The notes under the pieces: model-generated | Told to the model about the DNA's origin: nothing | What the model saw: the letters and a program-made list of their open reading frames with translations, nothing else | Databases searched by the model: none | Position numbers and translations under genes: made by a program | Part shown: positions 19,328-28,625 of the stretch, one piece after another | Numbering within the stretch: the first letter of the stretch is position 1 | Layout: each line of letters starts with the position of its first letter | NCBI RefSeq assembly: GCF_037203705.1 | Contig: NZ_JBBCAT010000004.1 | Coordinates: 62,001 to 126,000, forward strand | DNA length: 64,000 nt | Direction of reading: 5' to 3' | Source of the DNA: Prosthecomicrobium sp. N25 | GTDB taxonomy: Bacteria; Pseudomonadota; Alphaproteobacteria; Rhizobiales; Ancalomicrobiaceae

Positions 19328-20346
19328 GGGGCGGCCCCGGCCTGCGGCCGGGGCGGAGAGGGGAGCGGGGGCGGCCCCGGATCCGGCTTGCGGCGGGCGT
19401 TCTCGCGGATCGTGTAGGTGGCGGATCCGACGATCAGGACGGCCCCGAGGGCGGTCTGCACACTCGGCACCTCGGCGTAGTAGAGGTAGCCGACCACCGA
19501 CATCATGACGAGGCGGACATAGTTGAGCGGGGCCAGGGCCGAGGCCTCGCCGAGGCGCAGCGCCATGGTGAAGAGCCATTGGCCGGTGACGAAGACGAGG
19601 CCCATGCCGAGGAGCACCAGGCCCTCGCGCCAGGTGGGCGTGACCCAGGACAAGCCGGCCAAAGGCCCGACGATCACCAGGACGATGAGGCCCTGGTAGA
19701 AGATCACGGTGCCGGTGCCGTCCGATCCGGCCCCCATGCGCAGGGTGGTGACGGTCGCGGCGCCGAAGAAGGCCCCCGCGAGGGCGATGAGCGCGTAGGG
19801 ATCGAGGCCGGCGCTGAAGGGGCCGAGCATCACCATCACGCCGGCGAAGCCGACGCCCGTGGCGGACCAGCGCTTGCGGCCGACCTTCTCCTTCAGGATC
19901 AGGGCGGCGAAGATGGTGATGAAGATCACCTCGGCGAGTTGGATCGCGGTCGCGTCCGCGAAGGGGATGTGGACGACGGCGGTCAGGCCGCAGCTCATGG
20001 CCCCGATGCCGGTCACGCCGCGGGCGATGTGGAGCTTGGCGTTGCGGGCATGCGTGATGGCATAGCGGGTCCGGAAGAAGACCGGCGAGAGCAGCAGCAT
20101 CGCGATGATCTGGCGGAGGAAGATGATCTCGATCACGGGCAGCCGCTCGGCGGCGACCCGGACGAGAATGCTCATCACCGTGAAGGTGCCGAAGGACCCC
20201 ATGATCAGGATCGAGGCCGCGAGGTTCGGCGGCAGAGCCCGCCAGCCGACGCGGAGCCCGCTCAGCCGGTCATGATCGAGGATGCTCACGGGGGTCCGCC
20301 CTGTTGCCTCGCCGGCATCGCGGGCGAGGGTCGTCTTTCGTCGCAT
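19288..20346 (-). CDS. DMT-superfamily (EamA) transporter
   Basis: A 352-residue membrane protein with about ten hydrophobic helices in two EamA repeats; the first begins ILIMGSFGTFTVMSILVRVA and the second GFAGVMVMLGPFSAGLDPYALIALAGAFFGA. Family members export metabolites such as amino acids or nucleosides; the substrate is unknown. The C-terminal tail of about 35 residues is proline- and charge-rich and overlaps the VWA gene end. The ATG at 20346 has no strong ribosome site. A GTG at 20289 (VSILDHDRLSG) is an alternative start that would remove 19 polar residues. Confidence 0.88.
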   Translation of the reverse strand: MRRKTTLARDAGEATGRTPVSILDHDRLSGLRVGWRALPPNLAASILIMGSFGTFTVMSILVRVAAERLPVIEIIFLRQIIAMLLLSPVFFRTRYAITHARNAKLHIARGVTGIGAMSCGLTAVVHIPFADATAIQLAEVIFITIFAALILKEKVGRKRWSATGVGFAGVMVMLGPFSAGLDPYALIALAGAFFGAATVTTLRMGAGSDGTGTVIFYQGLIVLVIVGPLAGLSWVTPTWREGLVLLGMGLVFVTGQWLFTMALRLGEASALAPLNYVRLVMMSVVGYLYYAEVPSVQTALGAVLIVGSATYTIRENARRKPDPGPPPLPSPPRPQAGAAPQDRRSDDGPSLP

Positions 20347-20481
20347 GCAACGTCGCGGATCGGAAGAGGCAAACTGACAGGGCAGTCATTCCCGAGGCCG
20401 GCGCTCCGTTGATCCTCGTCAACATTCCGGCCCACTCTCCGTGCCAAAGTCGATTCGGGTCGCAACGGGAGGAGGTCAGCC

Positions 20482-20823
20482 ATGGTGCCGAACCGGAAGA
20501 CGCTCGCCGGGCTCGTGTCGGCCGCCGTCATGCTCGCCGCGACGGGTGCCGTTGCGCAAGACCGCGACCGGGAGCTGCGCGGCAAGGAGATCGCCGAGGC
20601 GGCCTGCTCGCCGTGCCATGCGATCGGCAAGCAGGGCGCGAGCCCCAATCCGGCGTCGCCGCCGTTCCGGACCCTCGGCCAGAAGTATCCGGTCGAGTCT
20701 CTCGAGGAGGCGCTCGCGGAGGGGATCCTGGTCGGCCATCCGGGCATGCCGCAGGTGCGGATGTCGCCGGAGGACATCGGCGCGTTCCTGGCCTACCTGA
20801 AGACGGTGCAGGTCGAGAAATAG
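20482..20823 (+). CDS. class I c-type cytochrome
   Basis: A 113-residue periplasmic cytochrome c with a signal peptide (TLAGLVSAAVMLAATGAVAQ). There is one haem-binding motif CSPCH near residues 42-46, and the likely axial methionine is in HPGMPQVRMSPEDIGAFLAYLKTVQ near the end. Small monohaem cytochromes shuttle electrons between dehydrogenases and terminal oxidases or the methanol/copper enzymes. It stands alone and converges with the multicopper oxidase gene at 20873, but the two are on opposite strands. GGGAGGAGGTCAGCC upstream gives a strong ribosome site. Confidence 0.9.
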   Translation: MVPNRKTLAGLVSAAVMLAATGAVAQDRDRELRGKEIAEAACSPCHAIGKQGASPNPASPPFRTLGQKYPVESLEEALAEGILVGHPGMPQVRMSPEDIGAFLAYLKTVQVEK

Positions 20824-20872
20824 GGCCGGGCCTCCGCGCTCCCGCAGCCGAAGCGCGACTGGCCGGGCCGGG

Positions 20873-22471
20873 TCAGGTCACCGTGAAGGTGCCCATCATG
20901 CCGGAGTCCTCGTGCTCGAGGACGTGGCAGTGGAACACGAAGGGCGCCGTGCGCGGGGCGGGCTTCGTGAAGGTGACCAGCAGGGTCGCCGAGTTCTCGA
21001 CGAAGACGGTGTCCTTGACGCCCCGGTTCCAGATCTTCGGGATGCCGCCGTCCTCTGACAGGACGCGGAACTGGACGCCGTGGATGTGGAACGGGTGTCC
21101 CATCTCGGGGGAGACGACCTCCCAGATCTCCGTGGTCCCGAGCTTCACCTCCTCGTCGATGCGCGTCGGGTCGAAGGACTTGCCGTTGATCGCCATGGCG
21201 GGGCGCTCGACGGCGTCGCCCGTGCCGTCGTGCTGGCCGGGGGCTTGGTGAAGGTGGGCGGCCGAGGCGGACATCGGACGCCCGCCGCGCAGCTGGAGCC
21301 GGAAGTTGCGTGTGCGGACCGATGCGGCGCGATCGGGCTCGGCCAGGGCGGCCAGAGCCGCGGGCAGCTTGGCGGCCGGCTTGTCGTCCTTCTCGGTGTG
21401 GAAGGCGCAGAGGCGCACCGGGGTGGAGATGACGTCCGGCATGCGCATGGCGCGCAGGCCGACGCGGTGCTCGTGCTCGTCGGGTGTCGTCATCAGGGCG
21501 GTGCCGCCGTCCGCGAAGTCGACCAGGATTTCGGCGCGCTCGCCGGGCGCGAGCGAGATCGTATCGGCGTCGACGGGGGCGGGCAGGTAGCCGCCGTCGG
21601 TGGCGATCAGCTTGAAGGCGCGCTCGTCCTCCAGGTACAGGCGGTAGACGCGGGCGCTCGAGGCGTTCAGCAGGCGGAGGCGGACAAGGCGCTGCGGCAC
21701 GGTCGCGACCGCGTCGAGCGTGCCGTTGACGACCATGCGGTTGCCGCGGAAGCCGTGGTCGAAGACGCCGGCGTTCTCCTCGTAGCGCGGGGCGCCGCCG
21801 TCGTCGAAGACCCGGTCCTGGAGAACGAGGGGAATGTCGTCGACGCCCCAGGCGGACGGCAGGCCGAGCCGCTCGTCGGAGCCGTCGTCCACGATCAAGA
21901 GACCGGCGAGGCCGTCGTGCAGGTCGGCGGCGACACGCCCATGCACATGGGCATGGTACCAGAGCGTGGCGGCCGGCTGGTCGATGGGCAGGGCGGCCTC
22001 CCAGGTCCCGCCGGGGGCTACGCCGGGGTGGCTGCCGCCGTCGGCCTCGCCGGGGACGAGGAGGCCGTGCCAGTGCAGGTTGGTCGGGCGGTCGAGGCCG
22101 TTGACGAGGCGCACGCGCGGGGTGGTGCCGCTCTTCACCTTGAGGGCCGGGCCGAGGTAGCCGCCGCCGTATCCGGCGACCGGGACGGGCTTGTCGGGCA
22201 CGAAGGCGTGGGAGCCCGGGCCGGCCTTCAGTTCGTAGACCTCGCCGTCCGGCAGGGCGACGATCTCGGGGATGCGCAGCGGCTGGCCGTCGGGCCGCTT
22301 GGGCAGGGACGGCGGCGCCTTGGCGGCCTCCTCGCTGCGCGCCTTGCGCCTGGACGAGCGCGTGGAGGCGCTGCGCTTCGGGCTGCGCTTCCGGGCTGCC
22401 ATCGCATCGGTCGCGACAGCGGTGCCGGCGGCGGCGAGACCGAGGAGTAGCAGGCGTCGGGTCAGTTCCAT
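20873..22471 (-). CDS. multicopper oxidase, Tat-exported (CueO/SufI-like)
   Basis: A 532-residue three-domain multicopper oxidase. All four copper motifs are visible: HWHG (133-136), WYHAHVHG (171-178), HPFHIHG near residue 455 and HCHVLEHEDSGMM near residue 515, which supplies the T1 cysteine and axial methionine. The N-terminus MELTRRLLLLGLAAAG is a twin-arginine signal, so the enzyme is folded with copper before export. An unusual arginine/lysine/serine-rich linker (about residues 27-50) follows the signal. CueO relatives oxidise Cu(I) in the periplasm. A CueR-type regulator is encoded 6 kb away, but no CueR-type promoter was seen ahead of this gene. Confidence 0.92.
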   Translation of the reverse strand: MELTRRLLLLGLAAAGTAVATDAMAARKRSPKRSASTRSSRRKARSEEAAKAPPSLPKRPDGQPLRIPEIVALPDGEVYELKAGPGSHAFVPDKPVPVAGYGGGYLGPALKVKSGTTPRVRLVNGLDRPTNLHWHGLLVPGEADGGSHPGVAPGGTWEAALPIDQPAATLWYHAHVHGRVAADLHDGLAGLLIVDDGSDERLGLPSAWGVDDIPLVLQDRVFDDGGAPRYEENAGVFDHGFRGNRMVVNGTLDAVATVPQRLVRLRLLNASSARVYRLYLEDERAFKLIATDGGYLPAPVDADTISLAPGERAEILVDFADGGTALMTTPDEHEHRVGLRAMRMPDVISTPVRLCAFHTEKDDKPAAKLPAALAALAEPDRAASVRTRNFRLQLRGGRPMSASAAHLHQAPGQHDGTGDAVERPAMAINGKSFDPTRIDEEVKLGTTEIWEVVSPEMGHPFHIHGVQFRVLSEDGGIPKIWNRGVKDTVFVENSATLLVTFTKPAPRTAPFVFHCHVLEHEDSGMMGTFTVT

Positions 22472-22725
22472 CGAGACCTCTGGTTGGGGAGCCGTCGGTC
22501 GGCCCTCGGGCCTCGCCGCCTCGTACGAGGCGTGGCGGCGGATCGGGCGCCGGGGCGGGCAATGCAGCTGGTATTCCGAAAAACGCGGGAGGGCGCAAGC
22601 ATCTGGCGGTCGAGGGGCGGCGGGGCGTCGCTGAACCTTGCGTGAATGGGCCGGTCAGCGTCGCTCCAGGTGCGGCGGGTTACTCAGACCGGAACAAGGA
22701 TAGAGCCGGCTCCGAGGTTCCCGCG

Positions 22726-22875
22726 ATGAGCAAGATCATTCCTGCCCTTCTTCTCGCCGCCATGACGACGGCGTCGGTCGTCTCGCTCGGCCAGGCCAGG
22801 GCGACGGGCCTGGCCTATGCCGGGCCGGAGGGGGGTCCGGCGCGGGCCGCTCCCGTGGCGATCGCCAGCCGCTGA
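22726..22875 (+). CDS. small secreted peptide, unknown
   Basis: A 49-residue reading frame whose first 27 residues form a good signal peptide (MSKIIPALLLAAMTTASVVS, then LGQARA), leaving a mature peptide of about 22 residues rich in glycine, alanine and proline. GAGG lies eight bases before the ATG. No family is recognised. The small size makes it a moderate-confidence gene; the signal peptide and ribosome site are the only support. It ends six bases before the converging secreted protein gene. Confidence 0.45.
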   Translation: MSKIIPALLLAAMTTASVVSLGQARATGLAYAGPEGGPARAAPVAIASR

Positions 22876-22880
22876 CAGGC

Positions 22881-23402
22881 TCAGTCGAGGCTGCAGGCCC
22901 AGATCGTGCGCACCTTGGTGGCGTAGCGCGCGTTCGGATAGCCGTCGAAGAAGCCGGCGACCAGAAGCGTCTCGCTCTCGCCGGGCATCACGGTGCCGGC
23001 GGCCGTCATCACGGTGTCGCGCAGGTCCATGGTCTGCGCGACGATCTCGATCTCGCGGATCACCTTGCCGGGCAGCGGGTTCCTGACGTCCCACGTGAAG
23101 GCGTTCGACTGGACCACGTAGGAGGGGCTGGCGCCGCGCACCGCCCTGAACTCGTCGAGGGACAGGGGTTCCGGCCGGCAGGACTCGACGCGGCGGCGGA
23201 CCGGGTCCGCGACCCGGGCGAGCGCCTCGCCCTCGCAGAGGTCGCGGCAGCGGCGCATCTCGAAGCGGATGCGGTCGTCCGGGATGGCGCTATCGGTTAG
23301 GCGCGGGGCCAGGCACTGGCGGAAGCAGGTCTCCGCGGCGGCGGGCATCGTGCCGCCGATCAGGAGCAGAAGGGCGGCGGCGGTCAGGTGGGGCTCTTGC
23401 AT
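22881..23402 (-). CDS. secreted cysteine-rich protein with twin CX3C motif, unknown
   Basis: A 173-residue protein with a signal peptide (LTAAALLLLIGGTMPAAAE). The mature N-terminus carries two CX3C motifs, C26FRQC30 and C52RDLC56, separated by 21 residues, plus further cysteines in VESCRP and at the C-terminus (IWACSLD). The arrangement suggests a disulfide-bonded helical hairpin followed by a beta domain (FTWDVRNPLPGKVIREIEIVAQTMD). I do not recognise the family. ATG at 23402 was chosen because it starts the signal peptide directly; longer upstream readings lack family sense. Confidence 0.75.
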   Translation of the reverse strand: MQEPHLTAAALLLLIGGTMPAAAETCFRQCLAPRLTDSAIPDDRIRFEMRRCRDLCEGEALARVADPVRRRVESCRPEPLSLDEFRAVRGASPSYVVQSNAFTWDVRNPLPGKVIREIEIVAQTMDLRDTVMTAAGTVMPGESETLLVAGFFDGYPNARYATKVRTIWACSLD

Positions 23403-23831
23403 GGCGGCGTCTCCGGGGCGGGCCGGACGGTTACGCGTGAGGCGCCCGTCCGGATGCGCGGACCACGCCGCAGCCCGGGGCCGGGTTCCAGGGCCGTCGC
23501 GGGAGCCGGGCCCTGAGCGGGCATTGCAGCGAGGCTCCGCGACCCGCAGGGGCAGGGCGGAGGATGCCCACGGGGACGCGGTCCCCGGTTCCCACCCTGT
23601 TTCATCAATAGAAATACAAATGCCGTGCGACGACATGCCCCTGAAACAACGGGGCCCTAGATTGAGATCACAGGACGGCTGCGGCTTGCGCCGAAATTGA
23701 GGCCCGACCTGGAAGTTTTGATCTGCACGGCCGTTCCGGAAGTCGGATTCGAAGATCGAAGGCCCCGTTCGTCGGGCCATTCACGGGGGGCGTGGCGGTT
23801 GCCGCGCCCTTTCTTTTTGCGCCTCTGCGGC
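23403..23831. other. intergenic region, no gene seen
   Basis: About 430 bases without a credible gene. The part next to the secreted-protein gene is GC-rich and featureless; 23600-23770 is AT-richer and probably contains the promoter for that minus-strand gene. Reading frames here overlap in low-quality, arginine- and proline-rich translations and were not accepted. Confidence 0.5.
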
Positions 23832-23865
23832 AAAGAAAGAGGGCGCCGGATCGCTCCGGCGCCCC
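23832..23865 (-). terminator. rho-independent terminator after groEL
   Basis: A perfect 10-bp stem (GGGCGCCGGA and complement) at 23841-23864 encloses a four-base loop that reads GCGA on the minus strand, followed by a T-rich tail (TCTTTCTTT). It lies 25 bases beyond the groEL stop. A second inverted repeat just outside (CGCCCTTTCTTT against AAAGAAAGAGGGCG) could compete with it. Confidence 0.88.
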
Positions 23866-23889
23866 TTGTGCTCGTTTCCGATCGGTCGA

Positions 23890-25889
<2,000 letters not shown>

Positions 25890-26053
25890 GTTTCTTGCTC
25901 CTCCGATGGACGGGGCTTCGCTCGTTCCGAACGCCCCGATGGGTCGATGGACCGTGTCCCTCGTCCCGTGCCTCCCATGGCCCCGGGGAGGGGACACGCG
26001 GCTGTGAGTTAAGCGGGCGCCAGACGGGCTTCAAGGGGGTCGGACGAATTTTT

Positions 26054-26080
26054 TTGGCACTCACGTAGGGAGAGTGCCAG
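26054..26080 (-). promoter_or_regulatory. CIRCE element (HrcA operator) of groESL
   Basis: TTGGCACTC, a nine-base spacer and GAGTGCCAG form the standard CIRCE inverted repeat (8 of 9 arm positions pair; the consensus arm is TTAGCACTC). It lies upstream of groES, so groESL should be repressed by HrcA at normal temperature and induced by heat or unfolded protein. No hrcA gene is in the window. Confidence 0.92.
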
Positions 26081-26243
26081 CCGGAGCGGAGCCATGCGGG
26101 CCACCGCCCGCGCGGTCTGGCAGCAGTCTCGGCGCCATGCTGCTAAGTCTCTGAGGCGGAACAATAATTTAACGATTCGGGTCTTGCATGGAGGGAGCGG
26201 TTTTGCTCTCCTTGGGACAGAGCTTGGTGAAGGGAGAAGCTCC

Positions 26244-26525
26244 ATGCCGGAAAGACGGGTCGACGACGCCTTCCGCCTGCAGATGGAAGGATACGGACTG
26301 ACGACAGCCAACATCCTCTATCGCATGCCCGACCATCCCGCGATCCTTCAGACATACATTTGGCAGGACTACGACCTCGCTCCGAAATTTCCGGAGCTCG
26401 AACGATTCCTCGACTTCTGGAACCGCGAGCTGGACGGCCCGATCTTCAAGGTCGAGGTCGCGCACCAGCGGCTCGTCCGCCCGGGCGAGTGGCGCGCCGT
26501 GAGCGGGCTCTTCAAGCTGCACTGA
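26244..26525 (+). CDS. usg: Usg family protein
   Basis: A 93-residue protein with the Usg pattern YGLTTANILYRMPDHPAILQTYIWQDYDLAP, FLDFWNRELDGPIF and VAHQRLVRPGEWRAV. The family is conserved in alphaproteobacteria and was named for its position near the trp operon in some species; its biochemical role is not known. Here it is divergent from groESL, with the CIRCE element between them. GGGAG precedes the ATG at 26244. Whether it shares heat regulation is unknown. Confidence 0.88.
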   Translation: MPERRVDDAFRLQMEGYGLTTANILYRMPDHPAILQTYIWQDYDLAPKFPELERFLDFWNRELDGPIFKVEVAHQRLVRPGEWRAVSGLFKLH

Positions 26526-27040
26526 TCCCGGCGGTCGACGAGACGGCGGGACCGGCGCGACGGGCTCGCCGACGCGCGGCGGGCCTGTGCCGCGTCGCGT
26601 CCTCCACGTCCTGGGCGGACCGGCCCGGAGCCCTTCTCGCTCTCCCGGATGGGACACGGCTCTGCGGCCTGCCGGAGCGCACTCCGGTCCGCCTTGCGGA
26701 AGCCGCCGGCGCCGAGGCGCTCCCGACATGACCCCGCAGGCATTTCGGGCCGGGTAACCTTTCCCGCCATAAACCTTAATGTGTGAAGTGCAGGCCAGTT
26801 GCCGCGCGCGGTTATGCTTTGATCTTGAAAGATCCACGACCTCTTTCTACTCTCGACAGGGGAATGGGCGGCCCGCGCAGTCCCGGTGTCGTGCGTTCCT
26901 ATAAGAATTCTTGAATACCATTAAGCATGTTTGAAAGACACCTGTGCAAAATCTCGGCATTCCGACTCCTCCCAGCCGGCCGGACCTCGTCCCGGCCGTC
27001 CTGTGCCGTTGCGGCGCTGCGTTGAATTCGGGGGCGAACC
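26526..27040. other. intergenic region with AT-rich promoter-like part
   Basis: More than 500 bases without a credible gene. The first half is GC-rich and noncoding in appearance; the second half (about 26755-26960) is AT-rich and holds small dyads, GATCTT-GA-AAGATC near 26820-26833 and the palindrome AAGAATTCTT near 26903-26912. These precede the acyltransferase gene and could be its control region. Confidence 0.45.
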
Positions 27041-28162
27041 ATGCATGACGAATTCAACAAGAGTGCCCACGGGCTGCGCGGCATCGCGGCGCTCATGGTG
27101 TTCTACGCCCATATCTTCGGAGGGTCGGCCGAGCATATCTACGCCCAGTCCGAGGCCTACGTCTCCGCCGTGGCCGCGCCCTGGAGCGTCGGCGTCTTCG
27201 GCGTCAATCTCTTCTTCATGATCAGCGGCTTCGTTATCTGGCCGAGCATCGTCCGCTACGAGCCCTGGGACTTTGCCAAGCGCCGCTTCGTCCGCATCTA
27301 CCCCCTCTTCCTGGTGCTGACGATCCTCTTCATCGTCCTCAACGGGATGACGAACGCCTACCCGAAGCTCAACAATCTCGGGACGATCATCCCGGCCTTC
27401 TTCTTCCTGGACCTCTACACGCATACGGACCAGCTCACCCCGAACGCGTGGAGCCTGACCTACGAGGTCCACTACTACGCGCTCGCCTGCCTCGCCTATC
27501 ACTTCATCGCCCGGCGCTTCCACCCGCTCGGGGCGGCGCTCGCCGGCCTGGCGTGCATCGGATTCCTGTTCGCCTTCCCGATCACCTTCTACTTCATCGG
27601 AGGCGTCCTGGTCCGGACCGTCTACGACCGTCAGCTGATACGCTCGACGCTGCTCGTGCGGACGGTCGAGGTCGTCGCCTTCCCGATGATGATCTGGCTG
27701 GCGAGCCTCGGGCACGTCGAATATGTCTGGGCGCGCTTCGCCGACGGCTTCGTGCCGCTGAGGATCTACTTCTCGATCCTGTATTTCTGCTGCGCTGTGC
27801 AGCCCGGCAGCCTGACGAGCTTGCTCCTGCGCAACAAGGTGGCGGCCTACCTTGGAACCGTCAGCTACAGCCTCTACCTCGTGCATCCCTACACGTATTA
27901 CGCGACCCGTCTCCTGTTCAAGAAGTTCGGACTGTTCACGCCCGATATCGCGCTCTCCATGACCACCTTCGCGCTGGTGACCACCGCCGTGACCATTCCG
28001 CTCACGCATCTCTTCTGGCGCACCTTCGAGACCATGCCCTACAGGATCATCTTCGGTCAGTGGGTCTACCGCGACCAGGCACAGGAACGGCCGCCGAGGG
28101 GCATCCTTGGCCTCTTCAGGGGAATTGGACGCCGCTCCGCGAGTCCGACCGTCACCCCTTGA
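27041..28162 (+). CDS. acyltransferase 3 family membrane protein (OafA-like)
   Basis: A 373-residue membrane protein with the acyltransferase-3 hallmark N-terminus KSAHGLRGIAALMVFYAHIF, where the histidine of the FYAH motif is the proposed catalytic residue. The second landmark GVNLFFMISGFVIWPS follows, then about ten helices in all and the RFVRIYPLF motif. Members O-acylate surface polysaccharides, Nod factors or peptidoglycan; the acceptor is unknown. The codon use and base composition look slightly less GC-rich at its 5' end. The stop codon overlaps the -35 element of the cueR promoter. Confidence 0.9.
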   Translation: MHDEFNKSAHGLRGIAALMVFYAHIFGGSAEHIYAQSEAYVSAVAAPWSVGVFGVNLFFMISGFVIWPSIVRYEPWDFAKRRFVRIYPLFLVLTILFIVLNGMTNAYPKLNNLGTIIPAFFFLDLYTHTDQLTPNAWSLTYEVHYYALACLAYHFIARRFHPLGAALAGLACIGFLFAFPITFYFIGGVLVRTVYDRQLIRSTLLVRTVEVVAFPMMIWLASLGHVEYVWARFADGFVPLRIYFSILYFCCAVQPGSLTSLLLRNKVAAYLGTVSYSLYLVHPYTYYATRLLFKKFGLFTPDIALSMTTFALVTTAVTIPLTHLFWRTFETMPYRIIFGQWVYRDQAQERPPRGILGLFRGIGRRSASPTVTP

Positions 28163-28189
28163 CCTTCCCGTGGCGGGAACCCTTATCTC
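28159..28189 (+). promoter_or_regulatory. MerR-type promoter and CueR operator ahead of cueR
   Basis: TTGACC at 28159-28164 and TATCTC at 28184-28189 are separated by exactly 19 bases, the stretched spacer that defines MerR-family promoters. The spacer contains the perfect inverted repeat TTCCCG-TGG-CGGGAA, resembling copper-responsive CueR sites (ACCTTCCC type). It should be activated by CueR on copper binding, implying autoregulation. The -35 overlaps the acyltransferase stop. Confidence 0.8.
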
Positions 28190-28217
28190 CGGACGACCGC
28201 ATCCGGAGACCCCTCCC

Positions 28218-28610
28218 ATGAACATTGCCGCTGCCGCCGAAAAGGCCGGGCTGACCGCAAAGGCGGTCCGCTACTACGAAGAGATCGGGCTCCTCGCCGC
28301 CCCGCGCCGCGCCAACGGCTACCGCGACTACGGCCGGACGGAGGTCGCCAAGCTCCAGTTCCTGGCGCGGGCGCGGGGACTCGGCTTCTCGGTCGAGGAC
28401 TGCCGCCAGCTCCTCTCGCTCTGGGGCGACGCCCACCGGGCCTCCGCGGACGTGAAGTCGCTCGCCGAGCAGCGCATCCGTGAGGTCGAGGCCAAGATCC
28501 GCGAACTGCAGTCCCTCAAGCGGACCCTCGCCACCCTGGTCTCCGCCTGCCACGGCGACGAACGCCCCGACTGCCCGATCATCGAGGACCTCGCCGGCCA
28601 CGCGCATTGA
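28218..28610 (+). CDS. cueR: Cu(I)-responsive MerR-family regulator (CueR)
   Basis: A 130-residue MerR-family protein: winged HTH MNIAAAAEKAGLTAKAVRYYEEIGLL, a long dimerisation helix, and the metal-binding loop C111-X7-C119 (CHGDERPDC) that is diagnostic for Cu(I)/Ag(I)/Au(I) sensors. It activates copper export and oxidation genes. The promoter in front has the 19-bp spacer expected for its own control. No copA is adjacent, so the main target is elsewhere; the multicopper oxidase at 20873 is a candidate by function but not by promoter. The start at 28218 has only a weak ribosome site. Confidence 0.92.
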   Translation: MNIAAAAEKAGLTAKAVRYYEEIGLLAAPRRANGYRDYGRTEVAKLQFLARARGLGFSVEDCRQLLSLWGDAHRASADVKSLAEQRIREVEAKIRELQSLKRTLATLVSACHGDERPDCPIIEDLAGHAH

Positions 28611-28625
28611 GGCGGGCTGAAGCCC

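Noticed and set aside
22472..22725. CueR-type promoter for the multicopper oxidase
   Set aside because: No -35/-10 pair with a 19-bp spacer or TTCCC/GGGAA dyad could be read upstream of the gene.
22881..23402. Similarity of the twin CX3C motif to mitochondrial small Tim proteins
   Set aside because: The spacing is suggestive but the protein is secreted, longer and has extra cysteines; likely convergence.
26770..26940. Additional CtrA boxes near the acyltransferase gene
   Set aside because: Only single TTAA halves are present; the partner halves at the correct spacing are mismatched.
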